Source: Scalesia atractyloides (lineage: Eukaryota > Streptophyta > Magnoliopsida > Asterales > Asteraceae). From it: a stretch of DNA of 64,000 nucleotides. Of the stretch, positions 1 through 12,013 are shown piece after piece. The stretch is from assembly GCA_947069175.1 (NCBI GenBank), contig CAMTDV010000013.1:16879412-16943411 (forward strand), written 5' to 3'. Below the pieces are notes generated by a model that searched no databases, was not told where the DNA came from, and worked only from the letters and a program-made list of their open reading frames with translations. Positions within the stretch are counted from its first letter, which is position 1; each line of letters starts with the position of its first letter. Both the position numbers and the translations under genes were made by a program.

Positions 1-634
1 AAATACATGAATACACACTACATGCTTTATACACTCGATCCGTTACACATGCTATTTGTTGTGCTTAGGTTCATGTAAATTCATACATGCTTATTGTCAT
101 TAACTTAGCTAGCCCAAACTTAACATATATAGCGCTATAGGAGTAGCACACCGCCCGTCGAGGTAATGTTAAGCTTAAGCTGATACTTATTCTTATTCAT
201 ACTTAAGTCTCGTTACTTCGTGTGACGAGGGACACTTAATACTTGTGGACACTTGGGCTTGACAATTAGTATGCATGCTAGCTTACCTTGTATACAATTG
301 CCATGTGGATTTGAGCAAACTCTTTTATACTTATGCTATGTACTTAAACATGTTTACTTGCCAATACTTTTTGTATTGAACTATACTTTTAACATATTGC
401 AAGTTAAAGATGTTGAATATGACGAATCTAGTAGGGACGACATAGAAACACACCTAGAATGTTAGGCTTTTTATGTTGTAATTTGTTGAAATTGTTGTAT
501 TTGAATTATGTTGTACTTGATTTATGAAATGAAATGAGTTTTGAATTTAATATAGTCACAAATAGTGTTATGATGTCTCAAGCAATCTATTTTCATCTCA
601 CTCTGATGTTTCCATCATCGGTTGGGGTGTGACA
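1..634 (+). repeat. 5' LTR (left part cut by window edge) of a Ty3-type element
   Basis: This stretch matches 4529-5151 almost base for base with small indels, and it ends in GTGACA just before a tRNA-primer site. It is therefore the R/U5 side of the upstream LTR of the element whose second LTR lies at 3865-5151. The start lies outside the window, so the left target duplication cannot be checked. Confidence 0.9.
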
Positions 635-637
635 GAT

Positions 638-649
638 TGGTATCAGAGC
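638..649 (+). other. Primer binding site (initiator-Met tRNA type)
   Basis: TGGTATCAGAGC lies three bases after the LTR terminal GTGACA. This is the usual initiator-methionine tRNA primer site of plant Ty1 and Ty3 elements and fixes the element's orientation as plus. Confidence 0.9.
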
Positions 650-3600
650 CATAACTATAGGGAATTAGGTAGAATTGCCATGTTCGACCTAGTCTATAGT
701 TTAAGTGACCAAGCTTGACCATTCTTGTTTCTTGCTTAAAATATTAATTCTTCCTACCTTGCTTCTTCCTGTTTCTTTTGGTCTTAATGTATACAATATG
801 TCTTTCCTAAGACATTTACACAATATACACACTTGGAGACTTGAGGACACTCATACTAACGAGACAATCTCACCAAAATAGGGGTGAAACCCGCACTTTG
901 GTGATCACTCTCAATCTGGGTATTCGATTTTTCACGAAATTGCGCCATCAAGTTAGGAGTGATATCCATATCTTGATGGAAAATTCCATTTCATACTCTA
1001 TGGACCCTTACCAACGAGTCGGAATTCGCTCCTCGTTTGGTATGTACCAACCACGCTTAGGGTACGATGTTGTCAAGTTAGTGGTGAAACCCGCACCTTG
1101 TCAACTAGTCCAACTCCTCGATTTTTTGATCTCGCCAAGGTTTCGATTTTTCGATCAATTAGAGATGTATAGTAACTGGAAGTGTAAAATGTCGTTAATC
1201 GCTTCTCGACGAGAGCATTTTACCTATAGGCCAGAGCACGTTCCTATAATTTTAAAGGATCTTCGATTCACTTTGAATAGTCTACGCTTCTCAACCCAAA
1301 GCACTCCAATATTTTACTAAGCCTATCTTTTATGCTATCTTAATTTCTATGTGTTTTAATACTTATTACCTCGTTCATTTCGAACCCGATGCACAATTCG
1401 CACATCTTTCGCAATCAAAAACAATAATAATTCTCGCAAACCAACTAAATTTATACTCCTTACGCAATCATATGTGTTTATACTTTTGAATACTTGTTAT
1501 TACTTACATGCTCAAACGTGACGTTATTGTCGAATACTTAGATATATTTTTCGCGAAACTCAAGCTGGAGAAATAAGTTAAGTCCAACTCCAACTCAACT
1601 ATTTTCGTAACAATCACTATATCAAAACTTATACTCAAACCTTTTATCATTGTTTCAATTTTTCTCATTTATGCATAAAACTCAAACCTTATTATTTTAT
1701 CCAAATAATTTCTCACCCTACCATTTATTTACGTAAATTACATACACGAAACCCTTAATGATACTTTAACGATTCTGTTACAATTTTCAAAAACTTTATG
1801 AAATGCTACCTATCAAATTAGTCAGTCAAACGAACCTCTTGCCCTTGATTTTCATAACTTGTCCAAAACACACTCACTTTATACTATCATTCTAAAGACA
1901 TTTTGTTCCCAACGAAGAACCAACGAAAATTTTCTCTCACATACATACAAGTACATTTTTGCAAAAATCCTTTAAAAAAAATCCAAGTTTATCCATGGAA
2001 TTTTCAAATGCAACTTTCCTTATTTCGATATAAAACATCTTCAATGAAGCAAGTTCACTGTTTTAATGCCTTTTTCAAGAATGTTAATAAGCAATTCTAA
2101 ATCTAAACACGTGGGCATGAAAGACTCATTAGGTCGGACAAGCTTCGACATACTCAAATCCTAAATCTTTTTTGAAACCAAGGTAACATTTTTTTACAAA
2201 CCACATCTTACATCAAAAATTAATACTATTCTCAATATTCACCCGACATTCACAATTTTGGTCCTTCATTCCCGACAAACCCGACTTACAACTCAATGTT
2301 TTGACTCAAGCAACCATACACATGCATGTCGCCTTACACGTTTCTATTTATACAGTCAATATTACATGACAATATTACACATATCACCATTACACTTCGT
2401 ATATTACACACTCATAACTTCATGGTAGTTTATATATGCTAAATTTCATTTTATTCCACCTATACGCTCGATCCTGCATGCTAATGTTATACGTATTTGT
2501 CTTCAATCATACTCAAAATTTATGCATTCGCACTACTTGGTAGTCATACTTGGAATCTATAAGTAAGCATAACCCGAGTGGTTTCGTTTACGTTCGACAC
2601 ACTCATACATACATACAATCATGCTTACATGCTTAATTTTTATACGCTATCTTACACACCTTTTGCTTATAATACTAGATATAACCTGACCCGTACACTA
2701 CTAGTACAAACTACGCAGATCATGCACAAAACCAAAATAATCGCGGGTGCACATGGGATTATATTGGTAGGCGTATGAAAACCATAGTGGGTTCTACTGT
2801 GTATCATAACACGGAACGTAACATGACACCGAATATTGAAACAGACGTAACATGGTGTGAACATGGTGGATACGCCGCTGGTACTTCCTATATATAAGTG
2901 TCCTTACTATGTTACCAAACTTTCGTAAAACGTGCCATGAGAAATTCGGTGATTTCCCGAAGCTTGATAAATACATTTGATTCATAACAAAATTTGGTGA
3001 CCCACTTCGAAATGATTAGTACTCGATTATCCATGACAAGGCTTCATTTTCAAAATCGTTAGCTTTAACCGCTACAACTATCACTAGCATCTCTCAACGT
3101 TCCATGTTGCATTTTATCCGATATTCATACCATTTACCCCTCGAATCATTCACTACCATACCACGATATTCCCAAGTCTTCCCTTAACATTTCAGCAAAC
3201 TTTATTTATAGTGAATCAACCTAAACGTTCAATCCATTTAAAAAAAAAAGAAAAAAACATCCCCACCGGCTCAATCTTGTAAAACGTTCCTTTTCTTTAA
3301 AACCATCTTTCTCTCTTATCTATGCACAAACTTCAACTAGTAGGTCTATTACCGCCAAAACCTTTTAGAAACCGTAATATTTACCATCCTAGTTCTCTCC
3401 AATAAATATTTTCTACAACAAGTGATTTTACTAATACGCCTATGAACTGACAGAACTTGTCTTACAACTTACGGTGCGGACCGCTCATTTTAATCAAAAT
3501 ACATCCTTAGTCATACTAAAACCTTTCTCTTAGGTCGCACTCTTTTAAAATATTCCTTACAATGATTTGTCCAATCCAATCAAACTCATTTGCTTACACA

Positions 3601-3850
3601 CACATACACGTTTTTACTTATCCTTATACACGTTTACGATTGGTGTCTCAAAAACACCTTAGTCAAACAAATTACTTTCACGGAACCTACCTTTTTTATC
3701 CTTCAAGATTTTGATACATATTGACACACTTATACATGAACTCTGCAAAAACTTTAAACTTCAAAATACTGATTTTGGCCAAACATTTTCACCAAAATGA
3801 CATCTTTTCCAAAGTCTTCCTCTTGAATAAAATTTGGGACGAAATTTCCT

Positions 3851-3863
3851 AAAGGAGGGGAGA
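3851..3863 (+). other. Polypurine tract
   Basis: AAAGGAGGGGAGA lies one base before the TGTAAC start of the 3' LTR, the expected position for the plus-strand primer of reverse transcription. Confidence 0.85.
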
Positions 3864-3864
3864 C

Positions 3865-5151
3865 TGTAACGCCTCGCTTTTTCATACTTTCCTTAATTAG
3901 AAAGTATAATCGTATTTCTATTTATAGAAACTTGTATTCGTATTTCTTTTTCCAGTTTTGTAATCCGAGACTTGAATCGTAATAAAAATTCATACCTAAT
4001 ACATACTTATCTTACATGCATTTAATTGTTAAATACGTGTTTACATAAAAACCGATACTTGTTATACGTGCAAATACTCATACTTTCATACTTGATACCT
4101 AAAATATACTTACATATACATTATACACTTGAAAACATGCGAAAATATCAAGTTTTACCATGAAATGAAAGATAAACTAAGTTCACGGACTAAGAATAGC
4201 ATAATTCAGAGAAAGTGGTTTCTTGCCCATGGATTGGTCCATTTTGTGTTTGTTGCACTAAATGCACCCAACTAACAACCCCCTAACCCCATCTATAAAT
4301 ACCCACCTCCTCCCACTCTCATTTCATACCTCAAACACTTCTTCTCTTCTCTCTAAAGCTTAAAGCTCTCTCTATCTAAAGTTTCAAGGCTTTCAAAAGA
4401 TAGCTTGGTGTTCCTCCAACCCTTCAAACCATTCGCGAAGTAACAAGTGAAAGCTTGCAAAACCGTGAGTACACTTGACCCATTTTCCCTTTTTTACACA
4501 ATTTGGGTCGTAACATGTTAACTTACAAAAATACACGAATACACACTACATGCTTTATACACTCGATCCGCTATACATGCTATTTGTTGTGCTTAGGTTC
4601 ATGCTAAATTCATGCATGCTTATTGTCATTAACTTAGCTAGCCCAACTTAACATATATAGCGCTATAGGAGTAGCACACCGCCCGTCGGGGTAATGTTAA
4701 GCTTAAGCTGATACTTATTCTTGTTCATACTTTAGTCTCGTTACTTCGTGTACGGGGACACTTAATACTTGTGGACACTTGGGTTTGACAATTAGTATTG
4801 CATGCTAGCTTACCTTGTATACAAGCATGGATTGACAACTCTTTTATACTTATGCTATGTACTTAAACTTGTGTACTTGCCAATACTTTTTGTATTGAAC
4901 TATACTTTTAACATGTTGCAGGTTAAAGATGTTGAATATGACGAATCTAGTAGGACGACATAGAAACACACCTAGAATGTTAGTCTTTTTATGTTGTAAT
5001 TTGTTGAAATTGTTGTATTTGAATTATGTTGTACTTGATTTATGAAATGAAATGAGTTTTGAATTTAATATTGTCACAAATAGTGTTATGATGTCTCGAG
5101 CAATCTATTTTCGTATCACTCTGATGTTTTCATCATCGGTTGGGTGTGACA
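3865..5151 (+). repeat. 3' LTR of the non-coding Ty3-type element
   Basis: The LTR runs from TGTAACGCC to GGGTGTGACA (1287 bp) and its last 620 bp match 1-634. A TATA box (CTATAAATA, 4293-4301) followed by a CT-rich leader marks the U3/R side. The two LTRs differ by scattered substitutions and a few small indels, so the insertion is not brand-new. It is followed directly by the tail of a copia element, into which this element evidently inserted. Confidence 0.9.
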
Positions 5152-5271
5152 TTGGAGAGTATTGAGGATATTGTTTTTCAGTCAACGTTGGTTGAAAATG
5201 TTCAGTGAATGTGGGTGCAGCAGTTAATTAGGAATGAAGACTGAAGACCAAGCAACAGTCAAGGGGGAGTT
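5152..5271 (+). mobile_element. 3' end of the internal region of a Ty1/copia element
   Basis: A short remnant ends in a polypurine tract (AAGGGGGAGT, 5261-5270) immediately before an LTR starting TGTTGATGC. The rest of this element should lie to the left of the window, beyond the inserted Ty3-type element. Confidence 0.6.
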
Positions 5272-5966
5272 TGTTGATGCACTTTTGTGCTGTCGCTTGT
5301 TCTTAGGTACGTTAGTATTTTACGGTCTTTGTTTGTTGTGTCTGTAAAGTTTGGTCGTGTCGAGCAAATCAAGATATCCTCATATCTTGATTTATACGAC
5401 GTTTAGTTTGTCTGTGTTGTAAAATAGTTGCATGTATGCATACTGTTAAGTTTTGTGTTTGTGATCTGGTTGACTGTGCAGTATGTCTGTTAGAAGGGTT
5501 CTCCAAAGAACCCCATATTCGTACGAGTGAAATGTGTTTCGTACGAACAAGTTACTTATTCGTACGAGTCATTGCATGTTCGTACGAACAAACATTACTT
5601 GTTCGTACGAGAGAGTTACCTGTTCGTACGAGCCACAGGTTTTTCGTACGAGCAACTCTTCCATGAATGTTCTTCATGGTATTTGTAGTCCTTCGTACGA
5701 CTAGTGACATTCTTCGTGATGTTGTTGGGTGTTGGGACTATATATAGACATGCACTTCACAGTTCACGTAAGAAAGAGCACAGAGAGAATACCCTAGTCT
5801 GTATGAACATTGTGTGTATGTGTTTGTACTAGCTCTCTTCTATTAATCAAGATAGTGAATCTTTGGTTATCTTGTGTTTGTTACTTTGCTTTGGTTTGCA
5901 TACTTACGTGGATTCCGCACTCGTATGTGTGTTAGATAACAAGGAAGTAGGTCAAGTGGACCTACA
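5272..5966 (+). repeat. 3' LTR of a Ty1/copia element
   Basis: Starts TGTTGATGC after a polypurine tract and probably ends at CCTACA (5961-5966), giving about 695 bp. It carries a TATA box (CTATATATAGA, 5738-5748) and a U3 segment with repeated CGTACG palindromes (listed separately). The right border rests on the TG...CA rule and on resemblance to copia LTR ends; no second LTR is present for comparison. Confidence 0.7.
5520..5699. promoter_or_regulatory. Phased array of TTCGTACGA palindromes in the copia U3
   Basis: The palindrome CGTACG starts at 5520, 5540, 5561, 5581, 5604, 5625, 5645 and 5694. The first seven are 20-23 bp apart, about two helical turns, and the array ends roughly 40 bp before the TATA box. 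GTAC is the core recognised by plant SBP/SPL factors, so an enhancer role is plausible, but this is inference. Confidence 0.6.
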
Positions 5967-6334
5967 CATATGCAAAGAGCAAAAATAAGCCATGATATAA
6001 ATCGAACTAGGAATATAAAATAATAGTTACTTGAATATTTTGGGCTATAAGAGGGGAAGGGGCATCCTCGACTAAGGGTGCTCAGCTTCGAAGCCGCATG
6101 CGAAACACCCTTACCACCCCCTCCTTCGGCTAGGGAAGCTCGGCTACTCTTTATTGAAGGTGAAGTGGGGGGATTGTGACCTTTTAACAATCATATGACG
6201 GTTACATTTATTAAAAACGTTAATTTATTTATTTTAAATCATTATAAATACCTATCTCGTCATTTTTATTTTTACACCATTCACAAACTATCAAACCTTC
6301 CACCATATTTTTAGATACCCATTTTTATTTATGA
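5967..6334. other. Spacer between copia LTR and PIF/Harbinger remnant
   Basis: No gene is seen. A GC-richer patch at about 6050-6180 precedes an AT-rich stretch with promoter-like character (CATTATAAATACC near 6240-6252). It may be the 5' part of the Harbinger element that follows, but I could not define terminal inverted repeats. Confidence 0.4.
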
Positions 6335-6777
6335 CTAATTTCTTAAAGAATGATCTCGGGTATACAAACGTGGGTACTATTTAACCAATGGGATCTAGCA
6401 TACCTAATCAACTTTTATGAAAACGTTTCCACATCCAACTGACATGGTTAAAAAGAAGTTTAAGAAATTGCAAGAAGGGACAAGAAAAGATGTGGAACAC
6501 GCTTTTGGTGTTCTTAAGGGAAAATGAGGCATCCTTAGGCGACCCATGCGAACCACAAATGTTGACAAGATTAGGAGCATGACGCATGCGTGCATGATAT
6601 TCTACAACATGATTCTTAAGGACGACGGGCATGCCTTCTCACCAGTCCACATAAAGGATCCTTTAGTTCAACCCGTTTTGGACAATGATGCCCTTGGTGA
6701 GATTATGGACCAAACAGATCACCTTGTTAGCCGCGATTTGCAACGGACCGACATCCTCACGGAAACCATGCCATGAG
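6335..6777 (+). pseudogene. PIF/Harbinger transposase C-terminal fragment, decayed
   Basis: In one frame the DNA reads a typical C-terminus of plant Harbinger transposases (DDE superfamily, ALP1/HARBI1-like): a YYLTNGI stretch, STFMKTFPHPTD, then KDVEHAFGVLKGK, GILRRPM, and MTHACMIFYNMILKDD. The D of DVEHAFGVLK is in the conserved block that ends the catalytic core. Stop codons interrupt it near 6391 and 6400 (just after the NGI motif) and at about 6526, where families have a tryptophan. Everything upstream, including the first catalytic aspartates and the SANT-like partner gene, is missing. It is clearly not functional. Confidence 0.85.
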
Positions 6778-7204
6778 TAAAGATTATCAAGATGTGACAT
6801 CTTCTCGGTATTACAAGAGCAGAAGGTGATTATTAGGCTAATCTTGCATGTACGTGGGTCGAAGGAGTCATACTTGTAACCTTGGGGTTTTTTAGATAGG
6901 TATCTAATCCTAAGAGTCAAATAGGTTTTCTTTTATAAATAGTATTTACTATAACCCTAATTAGATCGCTACACCTGCATGTCAGTCGGTGTGCACCCTT
7001 ATAGCGCAGCTGACATGGCGAACCTGCACCCCCTTTGGCGCTCCATAGCACCTAGCCTAAACTTACAAAATAACGCATTTTCTTGTAACAAAAGATATAT
7101 TTACAAAACGTACAATAATCTTAAAAGCACGATTTAAGAAAATATAATATTTCAATATATGATGTATAATGAACAAAAAGCTACATTCTCAAACAAGCTT
7201 CTTC
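6778..7204. other. Non-coding stretch between Harbinger remnant and copia element
   Basis: AT-rich DNA with one GC-richer patch (about 6970-7060) that may be the 3' part of the Harbinger element. I see no ORF, RNA gene or clear repeat pair. Confidence 0.4.
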
Positions 7205-7377
7205 TTAGCTGATATTATTATTGCACATATTTTAGGGATATACATTTATCTATATTATTGAATGATATTGTAATCATTATAGGATTGCAATTCCTAATTT
7301 AGAGATAGGATTTATCATGTCCTATTCCCTATATAAAGAGATATACGTATTATGTATTCATTCAGATTATCAATACC
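7205..7377 (+). repeat. 5' LTR of a complete Ty1/copia element
   Basis: Matches 11588-11801 apart from an internal duplication in the latter and scattered changes. It contains CCCTATATAAAGAG (TATA box) and ends at CAATACCA just before a decayed primer site. At about 173 bp it is a short copia LTR. The expected TG start is not clearly preserved. Confidence 0.85.
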
Positions 7378-7378
7378 A

Positions 7379-7391
7379 TGTACTGAGAGCC
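7379..7391 (+). other. Decayed primer binding site
   Basis: TGTACTGAGAGCC lies one base after the LTR and matches most positions of the initiator-Met type site TGGTATCAGAGCC. Confidence 0.6.
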
Positions 7392-7482
7392 ACGGTTATG
7401 AAAACCTATCTTTTTCTTTTTCCTCTTTGTCACGGTTCTGGTCTAGCACATGTAACCCGCAGCCTACCCACTCCTGACAACC

Positions 7483-8560
7483 ATGACAAAACCAGATGAC
7501 GGCCCCAGCAACACAGAAAAATCAATCCCTGCCGCCCTACATCCTGCATACCCAGTCACCAATATTCAGTCTAAAATCAGAATCCTAGATGGTACTAAAG
7601 TAACATACTCCTCTTGGGTCAAGCTATTCAAATTCCATGCCATCGCTTAAAGGTGTTGGACTAACTTGACGACACACCATTGCCAGCTTCAACAGACCCG
7701 TCTTACAACACATGGAAGGAGATTGATGCTCTAGTTTCACAGTGGATCTACATCACTATTTCAGACGACTTGCTGACCTGGGTTCTAGACACTAAAGCTT
7801 AAGCCAAGGATACATGGATCACATTGCAGAAAATCTTTCTCAGCAAGAAGCAGGCCAAGGCTGTTACACTGGAGACACGGTTCGTTAACCTAACTCTTGC
7901 CTCGTGCACTTCTGTTGACGACTATTGTCAGCAATTAAAGGAGTTAGCAAACCAACTGGTTAATGAACCTATGTCTAACAAACGCCTTGTACTACACTTG
8001 TGTGGGGTTTATTAGCCGAGTTTGACACCACGGCTCAGTTGATTCACTCACAACAAGCTGATTAGGATTTGCTCGGACTATGTTGCACGATGAAGTCATC
8101 CGCTTGGAAGCTAGGCAACAGCGATCCTCTTCTGTTCTTGTAACCAGTTCCACTAAAACCAATCTGCCACCTTCCGCACCAACAAACAATCACACCGAAC
8201 CCAGCCCAAACAACCCAGCTGATTCACATGTTTACAGAGGGGTCTAACTCACGGGGTCGGAGCAGACGCAGACGCGGGTCAACAATCAGCCCACCAAAAG
8301 CTCGTGGGCCTTCCAGAACCAACAGTTTCCTTAGTGGCCTGGTGGTCCACACCACCTTGTCCCACCCAACTCAGACCACCTGGAGGCCCAATGTAAACCA
8401 AATACCAGTAAACCAGCCCTAAAACCCAATTCCCACAACCCACTTTGCTAGGTATCCCACCCCAAACCCTCCCGGTTTTGATGCATTAAATCCATCCGAC
8501 TTAAGTGCAGCCTTCAATACTATGCAGCTAAATTACATTGATCCAAACTTAATCATGGAC
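7483..8560 (+). pseudogene. Ty1/copia gag, disrupted
   Basis: Starting at the ATG at 7483, the reading gives a copia-type capsid (UBN2 / gag-polypeptide family): a YSSWVKLFKFHA motif, then WIYITISDDLL, then LTLASCTSVDDYCQQLKELANQL, and in shifted frames AEFDTTAQL, a LHDEVIRLEARQQ motif and a proline-rich tail. A stop appears at about 7648 directly after the WVKLFKFHAIA motif, another near 7800, and the frame changes several times afterwards. No CCHC zinc knuckle is visible; the tail is rich in Q, P and W, as in one copia subgroup. Confidence 0.85.
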
Positions 8561-11500
8561 ACCAGAGCGGAAAGTCATGTCACCGACAATCGAGGTATAG
8601 TTCCCAATTTGAATTGATCTAATGTAAACACTAAACTAATGGTTGGTATGGTATATTACCAATTGAGGTATCCGATACCGACTTCCTTCCCATTCACAAT
8701 CGAACGTATATTTTACATGATATCCTTTATAGCCCACAAATAATAAAGTCTCTTGTCTCTGGTTCGTCGTTTCACTCGTGATAACCATGTTTCCATAGAA
8801 CTTGAAATATTTGGTTTTTCTTTGAAGGACCTCTAAACAGGACGCCTGCTTTCCGGCCACAATAGCACGGGTTAGATCCGTCACCACCGTCCTCCCACCA
8901 CAAGCTTGTTTCATTGCAGCTTCCGCTTTACCTTGGCATGATCGTCTTGGCCACCCTGCTAGTCATGTTTTAGACATGCTTACTAAACATTTTGGTTTTT
9001 CATGTAATCACAATAAGATTTTTATAATTTGTCATGCTTGTCACAATAAGAATTCTTATAATTTGTAATTCTTGTCATTTGTCGAACAGTAAAAGATTAC
9101 CATGATTACCATTTTATGAATCTACTTCTTTTACTTTTGCACCCTTTGACATTATTCACTATGATTTATGGACCTCACCAATAACTAGTAAAACCAAATA
9201 TAAATATTACATGGTGTTAATTGACAATTTTCCCACTTTGTTTGGGTCTACCCACTAAAATACAAATCCGAAACTTTTTCCACTTTTACTAATTCCATCG
9301 TCTCTTGTTTCTTTCTCGTGTTCACAGACCTCCTCCCAAAACAGTAGGGCCGAATGAATGATTCGTCAACTTAATGACATCATCCGTTCTTTACTTATTC
9401 ATACACATCTCTCGCCGATATTTTGGGTGGAAGCTCTTCACACCACAGTCTACCTACACAACATCTTACCCACAAACGACTAAATTTCTTCACCCCCCCC
9501 AACCTTTGCCTTGTACCTTCGCCATCCAACATACGATTATCTTCGTGTATTTGGGTGTGCATATTACCCAAACACATCCGCCACTCAACCGCACAAACTT
9601 CACCCGAGATCCATTTGTTATATCTTTCTCGGTTACCCTCCGGACTTTCGCCGGTACTAGTGCCTAAATCTGACAACCGGGAAAGTACTCATATCTCGTC
9701 ATGTCACTTTTGACGAGCTTACCTTCCCTTATACCATACCTACACCACCCTCTTCGTATACCTTTTTCGACGCCCACCTCCTGGCTTTACCTTTGCCCGA
9801 CCCATCACCACACCTCCTACCACCCACCGTCCACCTTACACGCCGTCACCATTCTCGTTTCATTACACCGCCGCCCTAAACCAACTTTATAATCGACAAC
9901 ATCCCAACCCCACACATTTGTTCCACCTGCCACCCATGCCCAGCCACCATCTACTCCCGTGCCGCCCCATAGCATCCCGCCCACCGACAAATACCCACCC
10001 TATGACAACCAAATCCAAAACCAAACATGCTCTCATTTCCACTACCATCTCCCCGGTGCCTACATCTTACACTAAAGCATTCACTGCCCTCATTGGCTAA
10101 AAGCCATGCAGACCGAGTTTAGTGCTTTGTAGGATAATGAGACTTGGGAGCTTGTACCTAGACCGGTTGACCGACCTGTCATACGTTACATGGGCTTTTC
10201 CACCATAAGTTTAAATCTGATGGTTCATTAGAAAGATATAAGGCTCGCCTGGTCTTAATGGGAAATCACAGACAGTGGGAATTGACTGTGAGGATACTTT
10301 CAGTCCGGTTATAAACCAGCCACCATACGGACCGTTTTATCCATTGTGGTCTCGCGTTCTTGGCCTATCCATCAGTTGGACGTCAAGAATGCTTTCTTAT
10401 ATGGACATTTAAATGAAACTATTTTTATGCATCAACCTCCAGGGTTTTGAGGATAGACGTTTTCCTAACCATGTTTGCAGGTTGAAGAAGTCTTTGTACG
10501 GTTTGAAACAGGCTCCTAGGGCATGGTATATTTGATTTGCCACATTTATTCTCTCTCATGGTTTTGTGGAAGTATGTGTGATAATTCGTTGTTTATATAC
10601 ACACAAGGCTCACATACCGCTTACTTTTTGCTTTATGTGGATAACATAATGCTCACTGCCTCATCTGATACTCTATTGAATGATATTATCGTAACTCTCT
10701 CTAGGGAGTTTGCTATGACTGATTTGGGCTCCTTACATCACTTCTTGGGAATCAAAGTGACTCGTCATGCGAATGGTATGTTTTTAGATTAGAGTCAATA
10801 TGCAAAGGATATAATTTCGAGGGCGTCTATGTCATCATGCAAATCGGGTACTACTCCGGTTGATTTGTCCTCTAAATTGAGTGCTATAGATGGCCCTCTT
10901 TTTCATGATCCTACATCATACCGGAGTCTGGCAGGGGCATTACATTATCTTACGTTCACCCGTCCCAACATCTCGTATGATGTGCAACAAGTGTGCTTAT
11001 TCATGCATGAACCACATGAGCCTCACTTTGCCTTTTTGAAACGCATTATTCGGTATTTGCAAGGTACTCTTGACTATGGTATTCGATTGGTCAAGTCACA
11101 CTCGCATTCTCTTGTAGCTTATTCGGATGTAGATTGGGGTGGATGTCCCGACTGTAGTAGATCCATGAGTGGTTATTGTGTTTTCCTAGGAGATAACTTG
11201 ATTTCATGGTCTCCAAGCGCTACGATATTTCCCCCTCCAGTGCTGAAGCCGAACATCGAGGAGTGGCCAATGCAGTGGCAAAGGCAACTTGGATTCGGAA
11301 TTTACTCGCATCTTCCGCTTCGACAGGCTTTGGTTATCTATTGTGACAATGTATCTGCAGTTTACTTATCTGATAATCCTGTTCAACATCAACGGACGAA
11401 GCACATCGAGATTGACATTCATTTTGTTCGCGAAAAAAGTACGTGTTGGTCATATTCAAGTTCTTCATGTTCCAACCTCTCTACAGTATGATGATATCTT

Positions 11501-11580
11501 CACAAAAGGACTTCCTCGACAGTTGTTTCAATCGTTTCACTCCAGCTTGAGCGTTTGTCCTACGTCCGCTCAAACTACAG
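8561..11580 (+). pseudogene. Ty1/copia pol (integrase, reverse transcriptase, RNase H), disrupted
   Basis: Domains follow copia order but in broken frames: protease-like ESHVTDN near 8572, the integrase zinc-binding part (about 8930-9070), integrase core fragments (about 9150-9600), RT start (about 10150-10500), then an open stretch 10523-10792 with LYVDNIML, and RNase H in 10829-11491 (RSLAGALHYLTFTRP, SDVDWGG, then SSAEAEHRGVANAVAKA in another frame). The RT catalytic box reads YVDN where active enzymes have YVDD. Multiple stops and frameshifts leave no full-length polyprotein, so the element is dead and could move only by help in trans. Confidence 0.9.
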
Positions 11581-11587
11581 GGGAGTC

Positions 11588-11801
11588 TTAGCCATATTAT
11601 TGCACATATTTTAGGGATATATATTTATCTATATTATTGAACGATATTGTAATTATGATAGGATTGCAATTCCTAAATTAGAGATAGGATTTATCATGTA
11701 ATATTCTCTATATAAAAAGACATTCGTATATTCATTCAGATTATCAATACCATTCTCTATATAAAAAGACATTCGTATATTCATTCAGATTATCAATACC
11801 A
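11588..11801 (+). repeat. 3' LTR of the Ty1/copia element with a 49-bp internal duplication
   Basis: Preceded by a polypurine-like CAGGGGAGTC. The segment 11704-11752, carrying the TATA box and the LTR end, is repeated exactly at 11753-11801, so the LTR has two copies of its own 3' part. The 5' LTR lacks this, so the duplication arose after insertion. Confidence 0.85.
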
Positions 11802-12013
11802 TAAACACTTTCACTTCTAACACATTGATTTCAGTGCGTATGGGAGAACATATATATTTCTAAACAAAAAGAAATAATATCATCCATTGAGGTGATCCAC
11901 AGTAAATTCCTACTGTTCTTATTAAAAAAATTCCCTGGCAACAATTAGGTTTTAAATCTGTAAAAGAATCTCAATTCAGGTTATTGGGATTGGTTTTTTA
12001 CCACAAAATAACT

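Larger units (their letters stand above)
635..3864 (+). mobile_element. Internal region of a non-coding Ty3-type LTR element (LARD-like)
   Basis: About 3.2 kb lies between the two LTRs, and I find no gag, protease, reverse transcriptase, RNase H or integrase motif in any frame. The longest open stretch (841-1320, plus) has no recognisable family; it contains two short related passages around a 'gtgaaacccgcac' motif (near 884 and 1083). Primer site and polypurine tract are kept, so the unit looks like a large retrotransposon derivative mobilised in trans. The approach to the 3' LTR (GGGACGAAATTT, then a purine run) resembles chromovirus (Tekay-like) ends, which is the likely helper type; that assignment is inference. 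Confidence 0.75.

Noticed and set aside
140..170. CACACCGCCCGTCG matches the universal 3' end of small-subunit rRNA (also at 4675-4690).
   Set aside because: The match is about 14 bases, lies in both LTRs, and flanking rRNA sequence is absent.
841..1320. 159-codon open frame in the non-coding Ty3-type element.
   Set aside because: No domain or family resemblance and it starts without a clear context; treated as chance within a LARD interior.
5520..5699. Evenly spaced repeats looked like a CRISPR array.
   Set aside because: The repeats are 9-10 bp palindromes with about 11-bp spacers inside a plant LTR; no CRISPR context exists.
6047..7065. Terminal inverted repeats for the Harbinger remnant.
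   Set aside because: GC-rich patches at both sides suggested ends, but no convincing inverted match or TTA pair could be fixed.
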